Below, in pieces: positions 27,849 through 40,400 of a stretch of DNA of 64,000 nucleotides. How positions within the stretch are numbered: the stretch's first letter is position 1; the number at the start of each line of letters is the position of its first letter. This DNA is from Cinclus cinclus. Lineage: Eukaryota > Chordata > Aves > Passeriformes > Cinclidae. The position numbers and the translations under genes are program-made. The notes beneath the pieces are model-generated. The model had not been told where the DNA came from and did no database searches. It saw only the letters and a program-made list of their open reading frames with translations. Where the stretch lies: the NCBI RefSeq assembly GCF_963662255.1, contig NC_085068.1:3844001-3908000 (forward strand), read 5' to 3'.

Positions 27849-27970
27849 ATGGTCCCGCATCCCGGAGGGCGCACGGGTACCCGCAGCTCCTCGCTCCGTT
27901 ACCTGCCCTCACCCTGCGGAGCTGCGCGGGGCGGGCATCACCGGGGGCCGTTCCTCGGAGCCGGATCCGC

Positions 27971-28028
27971 GCTACCGGGTCCTGCCGGCGGTACCGGGTC
28001 CTGCCGGCGCTACCGGACCCTGCGGTGC
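27971..28028. repeat. 19-bp tandem repeat, three copies
   Basis: The word taccgggtcctgccggc recurs at 27973, 27992 and (diverged, taccggaccctgcgg) 28011, a strict 19-base step. It lies inside the CpG island just upstream of two further minisatellites. Confidence 0.8.
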
Positions 28029-28102
28029 CGCTGCCTTCCCACCGGGACTTGCTGTTCGGCGTCACCGCAGCGGGGCCGATGGGGCGGGGGCTGCGCACGG
28101 GG

Positions 28103-28180
28103 CACGGTTTATGGGCACGGTTTATGGGCACGCTTTATATCCGCGGTTTATATCCACGCTTTGTACCCACGGTTTATAGC
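28103..28180. repeat. 13-bp minisatellite, six copies, TATA-like
   Basis: Six units start exactly every 13 bases (28103, 28116, 28129, 28142, 28155, 28168). The units are cacggtttatggg twice, then cacgctttatatc, cgcggtttatatc, cacgctttgtacc and cacggtttatagc. Read on the minus strand, three of them contain TATAAA. It sits inside the CpG island, so it may affect transcription initiation in either direction. That role is inference. Confidence 0.85.
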
Positions 28181-28235
28181 GCGGTCACAGCGCCGCCCGC
28201 AGCCCGGCGGGGCGGCGACAGCCCCGGAGCTCAGC

Positions 28236-28556
28236 ACCGCTCCGCACCGCACGGCACCGCTCCCCGCTCCCCGCTCCCCGCACCGCTCCCCGCACCGCTC
28301 CCCGCTCCGCACCGCACGGCACCGCTCCCCGCACCGCTCCCCGCTCCCCGCACCGCTCCCCGCTCCCCGCACCGCTCCCCGCTCCCCGCTCCGCTCCCCG
28401 CTCCGCTCCCCGCTCCGCACCGCACGGCACCGCTCCCCGCTCCCCGCACCGCTCCCCGCTCCCCGCTCCCCGCTCCCCGCTCCCCGCTCCCCGCACCGCT
28501 CCCCGCTCCCCGCTCCCCGCTCCGCTCCCCGCTCCCCGCACCGCTCTCCGCTCCTC
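28236..28556. repeat. GC-rich minisatellite of CCCCGCT/CACCG units
   Basis: About 320 bases are built from short words ctccccg and caccg. A longer word, ccgctccgcaccgcacgg, returns at about 28229, 28301 and 28404, showing higher-order duplication. The minus strand is therefore a long series of GGGG runs separated by three bases (for example over 28450-28520), a classic G-quadruplex pattern. Arg/Ser/Pro/Ala-rich frames read through it are artefacts of the repeat. Confidence 0.85.
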
Positions 28557-28579
28557 GCCGGGTGCTGTCGTTCTCCCGC

Positions 28580-28760
28580 CCGCCCTTCCGCCCACGGCTC
28601 TCGGCGGAGCGGCGTCAAGAGGCGGCGGCGGGGCCGGGTCGGGGCTGCGGGAGCGGAGCCGCCGCTGTCGCTGGTGCTGCAGCGAGCCCCGGTACCGCGG
28701 GAGCCCGCGCTGCCCGGCATCGCTGCGAGCCCGCTGCTGCTGCCGCCCGGCGCGGCCCCG
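28580..28760 (+). other. DISP3: Candidate non-coding first exon of DISP3
   Basis: The GC-rich stretch ends at gcggccccg followed by gtgagtg, a near-ideal donor at 28761. A second copy of the same donor lies 25 bases further on (28786) because the junction itself is tandemly duplicated. Splicing from 28760 to the acceptor at 42561 would join this exon to the 9 untranslated bases before the DISP3 ATG. The 5' end is a guess and no TATA box on the + strand fixes it. Other untranslated exons may exist in the 13.8-kb intron. Confidence 0.4.
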
Positions 28761-28811
28761 GTGAGTGATGCGCTCCGCGGCCCCGGTGAGTGATGCGCTC
28801 CGCGGCCCCGG
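28751..28811. repeat. 25-bp tandem duplication carrying the splice donor
   Basis: The 25-base unit starting cgcggccccggtgagtgatg occupies 28751-28775 and 28776-28800, followed by a partial third copy (28801-28811). The first two copies are identical, which points to a recent duplication. Each full copy carries a CCG|GTGAGT donor. Confidence 0.9.
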
Positions 28812-31274
28812 GGGGTCTGCGGGTTTGGGAGTCTCTGAGCACAGCCTTTTGCCGTGATGCCATCTCCTCCGCGCTCGGCTCTGCCCGGAGGGGTGGCCCT
28901 GGGTGTCGGTCGGGCTCCCGGGCCCCGCAGTGCTTAGAGACAACACCACTTGCAATCGTGCCTTTTTTTTTTTTTTTTTAATCTCCCCTTCTCTCCCCTT
29001 TCCCTTTTTTCTTTCCCCCTGGGAATCCAGCAGCTAAATCCCTCAGCTGTGTGTTTAGCCAACTCTCCCTGGAAGCTGTGGATAGTTCATGAATATGCAC
29101 AAGCAGATCGTTTCCCGGGAGGCTGCCTCTGTAATGAGCTGACTGAGCTGCGCCTGCAGCGGGGCTGTTCTCCTGTGGGAAAAGTTGGGTACCAGAACTG
29201 AGGAGCTTTGTGTCCCCGGCTTCACGGAGGCTTATCCAGTCTCCCTGAAGAGAAGCAGAGTCAGTGGGGTATTGGCCGTACTCAGTGGTGTTAGCCAGCC
29301 AGGTGCAGCAAGGCAGGATCCTCATCTGCTGTGTGTCCAAAAGATATGAAGAGCATTATGTAACTAGTACACATAAGGTAACCTTCCTGTTTTATACCAG
29401 CTTGTGTAGAAATGGACTTTTCCTGTCCAAAAACACCGCACCACTTAATAAGGACATTTCATTGCTTAGCAACAGTCCCAACTCAGCTTGGTCCTTATGG
29501 CTCTTGCCATTCAGTTGTTCTTCAAAGATGTGCCAGCCACTGCCCTGGAGGAAAGGATCTCTTCTGTTTTTTCCTTGGCGATGTGATGACCAAGCCAAAA
29601 GAGCAGAGCTGGTTGCTACTGCCCAAGTATTTAAGAGCGCTTGAGAGACTGGGAGCTGAGTGCAACTAAAAAACTCGAGGCCAGAGAGAATAAGCTGGAA
29701 GTGGCCCGTCCCTCAAGTATGTGTGGGACCTTGCAGCTGCCTTGCTGCTGCATCCTGTGTTGCTTGCACCTTTGTTTTTTGCACAGGTACAGCTGCATGT
29801 TGGTTAACAACCTTCACTTATGCAATTATTAGAATAGTATTTTGACAGCTGTGCAGAGTCTGCTAGTGTTTAATGCGATACACAAACAAGTTCCTTTAGA
29901 ACAAGGCTGATGCATGCCCTCCTCTGCTGCGGTGAGACAGACCAGTTAAATGGGGTGAGGACTTGTGCTTTGGAAGAGCAATTCAAATGACAAATAAACA
30001 CAGACTTTTTGCTCACAAAGCCACATCCTGTTACACATAAAATTTGCTACCCTAGAAACTCTGGCTTTTAAGAAAAACTTGCCCGTGAAAATTTCTGTAA
30101 GGTTTTGAAACTATCTGTCTGTTCTCATGAGAACAACTTTGCCTGTGGACAGTATTTTTCTCTCTTTCTCACCAGTAACCTTGTGAAGTGCTGATAAAGA
30201 TAGAATCCACACCATCAGCTTCCTTTAATTGCTCTTTTAGACTGTGTATCTAGATGGAAACCTGGCAACACAACAACTGTATTGGAAGGAGATGTTTCAA
30301 TAGCTACACTTCTTTTATCACTCTGGATGCATCTTTAGAGGTTAGACTCATCAAGTTAGCCTCTTTACCCCTTGGAGCCTAATAGCTTGATTCCCTATGG
30401 CTTGAATAAAACAGAACCGAGCTAGTGAAAAAGATAGCAAAGATGGAATGGAAATGTTTAATATGATAAAAGATCCATTCTTCCTTTCTTCCTACTGCCC
30501 CTGTGAGTACCTGCAGGATTCCCTTGGGGAAGATGCTCCTCTACAGAGAGAGAATGCTTGTTTAATAGGAAAATGATTCAAGGAGAAACTACCCATCAGC
30601 GTTTGTGTTTCACCTAGAGGTTCAAGGGGAAAGCTAAGGGACCAGTGGCCCAGACCAGAGTGTAACAGTGTCATGTGTGAGGACTGGACTGGCATTTGGG
30701 AAGAAGCATCAGCAATCATCCAGTCTCCAATTGCCCAAGGTGGTGACAACTGTGAGACAGTTTCTGTAATGTACAGAGCAAATTCATCCTCAGAGGTAGA
30801 AAAAACCCCAACCACAAGTTGAAGTCAGTGATAGTCTGTCCGGATTCCCCTCACTGGTTCTAGTGCAGTGTTTTTAGCTATATTGACAAACACCCTTGTT
30901 GTGTATAGTCTCCTTACAGGGGCACTTACGGGGAGTCAAGGTGGCAATATCTGACTGGCTCTGTGTCATTTGGGGACACATAAATGAGGGATTTCACACT
31001 GGTGAAATTGCTGCTAGTTTTCAGATGTTTGGGGGAAATGTGTTTGCTAGGTGCTAAAAATTCTCTCAATACCTAGTGTGTCCTTGGCTGTGCCTCCCAA
31101 GATCTTGTATTTTTTCAGCATGAATGAATTAAACATCACAAATGCCTTTGTCACACCAACAGAAGAAGCAGTTAACTTACAGGAAAACTCTGACCCCTTC
31201 TGTATCTGTCATTTCTGAACTGCAAATGAAGTGTTAACAATCTGTACTTTGCAGGAGTTTATGGGGTGGCTGTG

Positions 31275-31294
31275 GTGTGTGTGTGTGTGTGTGT
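31275..31294. repeat. (GT)10 microsatellite
   Basis: A perfect GT dinucleotide run, followed by an imperfect gtatgt. Simple repeat, probably length-polymorphic. Confidence 0.9.
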
Positions 31295-34200
31295 ATGTAA
31301 CCAAATCACATGAGAGTGGTAGGATGGTGCATTTCTGTTTGGCACAGGGAGAGGGTATGCACGCGGTGTTGACATTTTGCATCCAAAAAAGCCACAGCAC
31401 ATCTGTAATCCTCTAGTGATGCCAGTGCTCCGAGATAAGTGCTGCTTATACAAAGACTTGCCTGTTGGGTATGAGTGCTTAATAAATAAGCTTGAGTGAA
31501 ACTAGAGCAGGATAGAAGTTCATACCCTGGTGCATACAGAAGATCTGGATAAGCTGTGATTTTTATTTCTGAAGTTTGAAGGGATCCTTCTGTGAGTCCC
31601 AGGGTCTCTGGGTAATTCTGCTGTGGTCTCTGTGCATGCCAAGATGCAGTAAATCCTGGCAGAACTCTCTTCAGCACGTAGTATTTAGCATACAATTGGT
31701 TTAATCCCCTAATCTTATCAAGCGCTAACATAAATGAGAACTGAACAGATGAGTTAATTCTAAAAAATCAAATCCCCTTATATTTCTCAGTGTAGTGCAA
31801 AATATTTCTCCTTTTACTTATCTGATTGGCTTATTTTTTAAATCCATTGTTTGTTTAGAGGTATCAGACTGTAGATTTGGGTTTAGCGGTGAAAGGTACA
31901 GGTAATCGGCTCTCCTGTGATGCGAGTTTATCCGGGGTTTGAACAGCTGGAGGGGATTTCAGGATCAGAGCTAGTGTAGCCTGAGAGCCTGGTTACTGGG
32001 AGCTTGGCAGAGGAAGGAGTTTCTATGAGTTCTTCTTACCTCCTCGGCGACAGCAGTCCTGTGTACTTTTTATTGCTTTTGTGCCAGTCAAGAAGAGCAG
32101 ATGTCCTTTGCCTTCTTCCTTTCCGCACACCTCGCCACTTCTCTCTTTAGAGAGGTAAGCAATCCTCACAAGGCATGTGTGAAAACCATCCTTCGGCTCG
32201 GGGAATGTGTTTTCAGACCTCGTGATGAAGCTGAGCAATGAAATATTAGTTTCTAGAACTCAATCTCCTGCGGTGATACCGCAGAACAGGCTATCTCTTT
32301 AAATTATTGGTTTCACACAGATTTACCCGAACTCGTTTATCTTGTAGCTTTACCTGGGTAAATTTTTTCTCAGTTTTGTCCTTATCAATGCCTTTGCTAA
32401 GGGCTGGATTCTGCCTCCTCTTCAGAGCATCACCTCATTTCATGAATAGCTCTGCTGCATTCAGTGAGACTGTTAAAGAGAAAGGCTGTGGTGCCTGTGA
32501 CTCAGACTAATGCAAGTCAATTTAAAGGACAGATTAAGCGCAGTGTGAGTATGGATTGCAGTGTCTGGCCCGTAATGAATAATTCAGGAGTATGGAGGAG
32601 ACAGTGTAAGAGCTAAGTGTTTAATCCAGCTCTAGGTGAAGTCAGCAAAAGACTTTCCATTGACCCCCATCCAGGATACGTTTCAGCAAAGCTTAACTAT
32701 GTGTGAGTTTGTAAATTGTCCCATTGATAGCAATGTGCTTCAGGCGTGAGCTTCCACCACTCTCTGCATTAGCACCCAGCTGAATGTTATTTATGACTCT
32801 CTTGCCTGCTATACTGACATTAAGGGAAGCTTTCTGAGGTCTGAGCACAGCTATTGATTCACGTTTTTATAGTACTGAAAAACAGAAAAGATAAATAATT
32901 GGAGTGCCACACAATTAACAGAAGAAAATGCAGACACAAAAAGGTGGAAAAACAAGCTTCAAAGGTTAAATTTTGGTTGCTTAGAGCCAGGAATGCTGCC
33001 CTGCTTCTGCAAGAGCAAGGCAATTGCCTGTGATAGGGATCCCACCACAACTGGACATTCAGCCTTTCACAGCCCAGGAGTCCACTTGTACCTGCTCTGC
33101 CAGGAGTGTGGTCCACATTCCTGGGGTGAATTGAACCCTCATGGACTGCAACTGCCCCTGGAAGACCTGATGTGGCAATAGCAGAGCAGTTCTGCTGGTG
33201 GGAACCAGAGGATGCTCTGCACCTGCAGCTCTTGTTTTGGGGTATGGGTCTGTAGCACATGGGAATTCTGTCCTTCCAGCTGCCCCAGAGGCATTTAATT
33301 TCCCATAAAAGTTCACTTCAGCACAGCCACTAGCAGTGCTCCTTTTTTCATGGTGGCAGCATCATCGACTTGGAGAGGCAGGACATCTCCTCCTTCTGCT
33401 TGTAACTCAACATATAAAAATTCTAATGTAACCTGTGCCTTTGTTCTGAGCCTGCAGATCCTGGCAGTACCACAGGTTTGCTCTCCTGTGGGAAGACAAG
33501 CACACCCACAGCAGAGCAGGGTACCCCAGACAGAGCCTGTCTCCTGCACTGAAATTAGTGCTTCACAGATACCTCACCCTTTTTTCCTGTTTTTGAGTTC
33601 TCTCTGCTTGCTGGGAGAAGTGATTTGGGGAACAAGGCTGGGATATTTTCCCTGCCATCTGCCTTAAAGGCAGCAAGCTTGAAAGTTGGCACAGTTACTT
33701 CCTGATCTTTTCCAAGCTCTATTAACACAGAACAGCTTCTCCTGAACAGAAGGCAGTTCATGTTTCATAAATAGTGGAGAAAGGGGAGAGGCCAGTGTGT
33801 TTAAAGGGGTTGAAAGACACGCTGGTAGTCATCTGATTCTTGAACTGCTGCTGGCCTTGACTCTCTGCTGCTTTTTGTCGGGAGATTTAGGGGTGAGCAT
33901 CATTTTTCTGCCTGGATTTGAAGGTGTGAATGTTTGTTGCTTTTGGGGCCTGGTTCTGCAGCTGCATCTCACTTGCAGTCATGTCACTGAAGTCACTCTG
34001 GACTTGTTACAGGGAATGTTACCTGGGATCTACCAGCTAAGCTAACTACATGGATAAGCTTCGTTGGGCTTCAAGGATCCTGTCTGATGCTGCCAGACTT
34101 TCTTCCTGCCTTATTTTTGCATAGCAGAAATCTCTTTGTCTTGAACAAAGAGGAGTGTTCTGGGAGATCTCAAGTTTTGCTCTGAGATTGCTGGGCTTGC

Positions 34201-37200
34201 AAGTCACAGGGTCTCTGTGTCACTGTTAAATGGAGATGTAGGTACCACTGCTGCTCCTCACTTGGCAACTAAAGCTGAATGATGTTAGCTGTAACTTGCT
34301 TGGTCTGTATTTAGCTTCTGTGAAATTCAGCAAAAGTAACAGATGAATTCCATCAGAGATGAAGCTGGACTGTGGAACCATGTTTAATTTTTGAACTTGC
34401 ATATAATCCTGCCTATTTCCCTAGAGGAATAAGGAAGTGGATCTGGTAGGTGTTTGCAAAGGGTTTATGCAATCTCTGATATACGATGCACAAAGTACTC
34501 TCTGCTCCTAAGGCAATGTTGATTTGTTTCTTGGCTCTGTGTTACACCCAGGAGCTGAGAATGAACTGCTCTTGAGCTATATTTAAATCTTTGGAGACAA
34601 CTTGGAAAAAACCCCAAAAAGTAGCACCTAACCCTTCTATTGCTTGGGGTACTGCTGCACATGCAGCACACTTGATTCCCTGAATCCAACAAGTTCTCTC
34701 TGTTCCTCCTTTTAACGAGGGAAATGAATTACTGAAGAACATGGGGCTGCAGACTCAGGTTTGAACTAGAGCCCAGTAGGGCATTTTAAACATGTTTGAG
34801 AAATGCCCAAAGCAACCCTGACTCCTGCTTATAAATCAAACCTGGCCGAATCCTCTGTCTTCATATTTCCATTGCCACCAGTTTCCCTCCACTTCCTCCC
34901 TTGCACACCCTCCCACTTGCTCTCCAGCTAAAACTCAAGCACCATGTTTAATCTCCAAGCCAATTTTTATAGCTGAATTGAAATGGGGAGGTGGACAGGC
35001 CCACAGGAACATGAAGGTGACTCAGTAACACAATGGGCTCCAGTTAAACAGGGAGTCTGGACAATATAGACATCAGCTTGGTTTTAAAGCTAAATTTACT
35101 TTGCCTGAAAGCTCAGACTAGTTCTTGCACCATGCTGAAAGCTTCTCCTTCCACAGCTTCCTGCCAACAGTTGTAATTTCCAACCTCTGGGCATTGCAGG
35201 CTGGGCTTCTTCAGTTCCCACAGAGCACCTGTCAGTGCCTTGACTTGTCATCCAGACTGGACTGGACATCCAGAGTGTCCAGCCTCTAGCTCTGTTTCTC
35301 AGTGGAGTGTCTCACAATCTGATGTACATGCTGCAAGCCATTTCTTTCCACATCCAAACTGAATGTTATGTCCAAATACATCCCTTCTCTTTCTCCCCAT
35401 GCTAGCCCTAGGATCTCAGCTCTGTCCCTTCACACAGGGCTCAGAGATGGGCAGCAAGTGAGCTGAGCTGTGGTCTGTGGTGATCTTTGGTCCATTGCAT
35501 GCTTGTCTCTGCTGTCAATGTACTTGTGCACAGAGCATGGCAGAAAAGCTGCAGCACTGTAGGCAGCTATAAAACACCAGTCTGTGACAACTGCAAACAA
35601 GATATATCAGCAGGTAAATGTTTCATCCCCCGTGGCAGTGCTTATGCCAAAGAAGCAAAGCTTCATTCCTGTAAATCTGCTGTCTGGAACCAATTCCTTG
35701 GTGTGAGTTTCCTCACAGTAACTGCAGAGTTCATAGCATGGGTTTGTGTGTAAAGCGGCACAGGAAAGCATCTGGTCTTGATTAGATTCCAATAACAGAG
35801 AGCTCTGCTGTAAGTAGCAGACAAATAAGATTTTGATGACGTTTCCTTTACAGACCTCTTTCAGTCCCTTGTATTTCTGACGTGTTGTGGGAGACATAAT
35901 TCCTTCTGGATCCAAATCTTGGCTTATATGCAGCTAAATTTGTTCCTGCATGTACACCAACCTGCCTACGTGCTCATTTTTTTGGTTATGTGTAGATCCT
36001 GTTTGCATTTCCATTTCTTTAGCTGATTTGGGAAGTACTCTCAGTGACTTTCTTCTTGTACTCAGCTAACAGCCTGGTTTCCAGAGGGCCAGACACATCC
36101 ACAGTTCCACATCCACATAGGGCTGCAGAGCGAGTCCCTTTGAAAATCAATTTACAAATGTCTTTGCAAAAATAGCCTGTGTTTCCTTGTGAAGAAGAAT
36201 CCCAAAAGCCTTTTGAACAAGGCATGTCGTAAAAAGATGGAAGTCTCAAACTCCAAAATATGAGAGCAAGTCAGAGCAGATGATGTGGTTTGCCTCAGGA
36301 AAGCTGAAAAAACTATCAGTAGAGCCACAAATATTTCTTTCATTTTTGTGTTTTAACTGCAGAACTTGGTCCTTAGAGATAGCACAAGTAGCATCTCAGC
36401 CTGTGAACATCTGTCTGAAAGTGTGGGATGCTGTAAGAAACTGGGAACAACTGGCTGAAATGCTTTAACCCTTCCAGGTGGCAGTTCTTGTCCCTTTGGG
36501 TTGGCTGGTAGCCACTCGTGAGCAGCTCCTGTGGCTGTGAAACTGCATCTTTGGTGGTAGAAGGGTAATAAGGACAAGGGTGATGTTTGCCTCTTTCTGA
36601 GCTGCTTCAGATCACAGACCTCCAGGTCTGTGCTGGGGAGGAGGAGAAGAGAGCAGAGAAGAGGGACATTACTGTTTTCTCAGCTCAGTTCTGGTGGCCT
36701 AAATCTGTATCCTAGAGACGTGGCTTCACTGGCAGCTTCTGGGAGCTGTTGCAAGCAACATTTCCCTCCCTTGCAGAGTGACTAATAGGAACCAGCTCAT
36801 GGTGTCTCTTGTTTGTACTAGGAAGCATCCTGGACTTTCTCTGAGATTAATGTGTCATTAAAGCCTGTTTGCTTATTCTGAGACCCTGCCCCATCCTCTG
36901 CTAATGGTCTACAGGACTGTGCTCATTGAGCTGTAGTAATATTTAATGTGAGTTTCTGCATGGCTGGTGCAGCTGGCAGTAAGCTTTAACTCATTGTGCT
37001 GGCAGGGGCTCTGCCAACCTGCTGCTCAGGCACTGAGGCAGCTTGTCCTGTCTGCACATCTTCCCCTCAAGAAGTTTTCCTTCTGTTCTGAAAAACATCA
37101 TGCTTGCCCAGTTCCTGCTCTGGACCAGTGAGCTGTGTGGCACTTGAGGCTCTTCAGCCTCTGGATATTGCACATCTGCTTCCAGATTTATCACTGATTC

Positions 37201-37453
37201 TTGGAGGATGAAATAGCAGTGCTAATTAATCTAATTCCACAAGCACTGGGTTTTCATGAGAGGAGAGCAGGAAGCTGCATCTGTTTGGGGGAGAAGGGGA
37301 GAGAAGTGTGGGAGTTAAGGAAGACGTACCTGCTCAGATCCCACTTTTCAGGCTGCTGAAAGCCCCCCTACAAAGCTACAAGCTGCTTTGTGAGTCCCTC
37401 CTGATCCACTAATGTTTTCCATGGGTCACTATAAAGCATGGTTTGCTGCAGTT

Positions 37454-37482
37454 ATTCTCACTCAGTTGTAGTGAGTGAGAAT
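37454..37482. repeat. Hairpin-forming inverted repeat, 11-bp arms
   Basis: attctcactca (37454-37464) pairs exactly with tgagtgagaat (37472-37482) around a 7-base loop. A further near-palindrome, atcactcagtgat, follows at once. It is too small to be a microRNA precursor. Confidence 0.75.
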
Positions 37483-40400
37483 TATCACTCAGTGATTCCC
37501 CCCAGAATTCACCCTCAAATTCTGAGAAATAGGAGGCTGTGTCTATGCCACAGATGAGGTCAGCTCAGTGCATGGAGCTGGAATGGTGCACAACTATTTC
37601 AGTATTCCTGCTGCTCCCTCATTTGGGAGAGTGCTACAAATCCCCCACTCCTCTCACGCTGGTGCGTGGAAAGCCCTGCTGAAAAAGTGAATGTGGAGAG
37701 CTGTGTCCTCACCACACATTGCAGCCTTATAGCCTTCCTCATCTGGCATTTTCTGATGTCAGTAAATTGTAGCAGTGAAAAACAAGACCTTTAGATCCAT
37801 TAGATCAAAAAGGGTGACACCTGTAGCGAGACACTGACCTGCATGACTCCACACGTGCAGATGGCACTTTGTGCCTGTTCCTCCTCTTTCTGGAAGGTCA
37901 GAGCACAACGAGCAGAGCTGGCTAACTGCTTCAGGTGGAGCACTTGTAAAATTTTCTTTTAACCTCATAGTACTTTATAAGTTGGAGTGGCAAGAACTGG
38001 AGCTGAAACAGCTGCCTGAGCTGTGGTTGGCAAGAAGGTCTGGCAGCAGAGGCTGGAATTCCTGCCTTACCTCTCATACTGCTGCCAAGAGAACCACAAC
38101 CAGCAAAGCCTCCTCTGCACAAGCTGCTGCTTGAGCTGCTGAGAGAGCCTACTCAGATGGAAGGTGAGGAATAAGTTTTCCTCCTCTTTCTCAGCGATGA
38201 ACTAGCAGCCTATGTGAATAATGTGGAGAGGAGCCTTTAGGAGAGAGTGTTTTGATCAGTGCCAGAAGTATTGTGCACACCAGCAGGGTTCTGCTGGAGA
38301 ACTGCACATGGATGAGGCTGCACAGCCAGCCCTTGTCTGTGTCCTTCCTCCCACTGCAAGGGGTGGGTGTGGGGAGAGGGTTCAGGTCTGCAAGGGAATC
38401 CTGCAGATGAGCACGGAGTGGTGTCAGTCGTGGTGGTAAATGTAAACTGGGGAGGCTGAGCACAGGGTAGAATAATAAATGACTGGTAGGCACTGCCAGC
38501 AGGATCTGGCTTTCCTTTTCAGGGTGACAGTGATGTGTAAAGCTGGAGTGTATCTGTGGAACAGCAGCACACAAGCTTTGGGGTTGGCAATTTATTCCAT
38601 CAGCTTGGGAACTGATGATTCCCTTCTGTGGTCTGACATTCCTTCCTGGAGTGATACTTCATGAGATAGTAATGCAAGGCCCTGGTTTGTGGCAGCCATC
38701 TATATTTAATGATCTGTAAAGGCTTTGCTCTGAGCACAGGTGCTTAGGGGTAGACACTGGAGTGTGGGAATCCACATAACTTTGACAAGCTTGTTCCTTT
38801 GGGCCCTGGCAGGTGGGATCCAGGGTGCTTTTGAAATCTGTCAAGGAACCCGAAGGCACCTATCTGAGCCAGAAGCAATCCCTTTACTTAGCAGCAGCAA
38901 CTGGCTGGGGTTCAGACAAAATCTAAGTAATTTTTGTAGTAGTTAGGTAAGTCATATCTGAAGCATATCAGAGCCCCAGCTTGCTTGGTACCTGTTTGCA
39001 GAAACTTGGAAGTGCCACATGCCTGAGTGACAGCAGAGCTTATCACCAGCACAAGCAAGTAACTTGGGTAGTAAACATGGCACAGGGCTGAGAGGCATGT
39101 TCTGTGAGATTAGAACCAAGACACTGCTTCTGACACCTACAATCATTAGTTACAATAACCAGAAGCAAATTATTTTATCAGGAATTTAATTTTCTTTGGC
39201 AGTGACAAGCATGTTAGAGAAGTGTTCATGCAGGTATACCTCTGCAGCAATCCCGGATGTCAATGAGAATCTCCTGTTACAAAAATTTTCTTTCCCTCCC
39301 TTCTAGTCTTGAGCTTTGTTTCCTTTTTTCTTTCTAGCTTGCTGTTGCAGAATGCTTCCTTTTTCCTGTAGGAAGGAACAACTGAGTAATTGAAATGGAA
39401 CACTAGTGAGAATTTTTTAATGTGAAAGTCAGCATTAATTAGTCAGGTCGGGTGTAATTAGCCTCCTCATCTGTCACTGTTTCTCTCCAACTTGCCAATG
39501 TCTTTCTTCTATCTCAGATGTCACTGAAAAGAGCTTGTCTTGTGGGAGCTGCATGGGTGTTTTTCCTAGTAAAGGTGCAAGTGAGTGACAAGCCCTGTGG
39601 GGCTGTTGGGGCTTGAGCTGGATCCCACCTGCAGGAAGCCTGTTTGCTTTGGGAATAGCAGAGGGAAGCCCAAGAAATCTAAATGCCTAACCCAAAAACC
39701 AGCTGAATCACTGCCTGCTCTCTAAAGAAACAGACCCAGGGCTTCAAGGAGTGCTGTAATCCTTTGCCTCTTTCAACCTGGTATAGGCTGAGCTTGCACA
39801 GAAGTGAGACAGAGCTTTAATGAAGGCTGTAGGATTAAGTTCTCTGTGTATATCCTGTAGCTAAAAAGTAATTGGGCCATGATTCAGTGCTGGGAGTCTC
39901 TGGATAGTATGAGAAGTGATGGAGTGAAAACAGGGCATCCCCCAAGTAAAATTCAAGCAGAAAAAAAGCATTTCAATCCCCTTCTGGATGATTTGAGGGT
40001 TTCTATCCCCTGCCAATTCCATTTGCCATGTTTTGGGTTGGATGGGCTTTCATCCTGACCTGGGCAGGATCTGAGGGAGGTGGCAAAGCCAGATGAGTCC
40101 CAAGGGCAATGCTAAGTGTGCCATGGCTGGCTTTGGAGCTGAATGAGCTCTCCTGAAGAGTTTCAGAGCTGTGGGTGCAGGCATCTGTGTACCCTGTGTG
40201 CAGAGGGAGGCTGGCACTGCTGGGGACAGCCCAGGTGCCACCCACCCTGCCCTTGCCTCTGTCCCACACCAATTCTTGATCCTTCCCTGACTCAGTTCTC
40301 ATGTGAGTGTATACAGGGGATTCTCTAGGCATTTCTGTGCTGGAGTTCACACCAGTGCCAGAATTTGTGCCAACCTGCAACTGGAGTGTAACACATGATC

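Larger units (their letters stand above)
27849..28930 (+). promoter_or_regulatory. DISP3: CpG island, candidate promoter of DISP3
   Basis: This kilobase is extremely rich in G, C and CpG, unlike everything else in the window. It contains three stacked minisatellites (27971-28028, 28103-28180, 28236-28556) and ends in two copies of a strong splice donor. The DISP3 start codon sits only 9 bases after a splice acceptor at 42561, so at least one non-coding exon must lie upstream, and this is the only promoter-like region upstream in the window. The link is inference. The island could also start a transcript on the other strand, and the DISP3 start site itself cannot be placed from sequence alone. 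Confidence 0.65.

Noticed and set aside
28103..28556. CRISPR-like repeat array
   Set aside because: The repeats are contiguous minisatellites without unique spacers, in a vertebrate CpG island.
27614..28793. Long + strand frames of 384 and 314 codons over the CpG island
   Set aside because: They are stop-free because the DNA is extremely GC-rich and repetitive. The product is Arg/Pro/Ala/Ser low-complexity sequence copied from the minisatellite, with different frames giving similar text.
28148..28955. Minus-strand frames of 190 and 256 codons (GAGSGERC-type repeats)
   Set aside because: Pure translation of the GGGGAGC repeat; no domain and no splice or start context.
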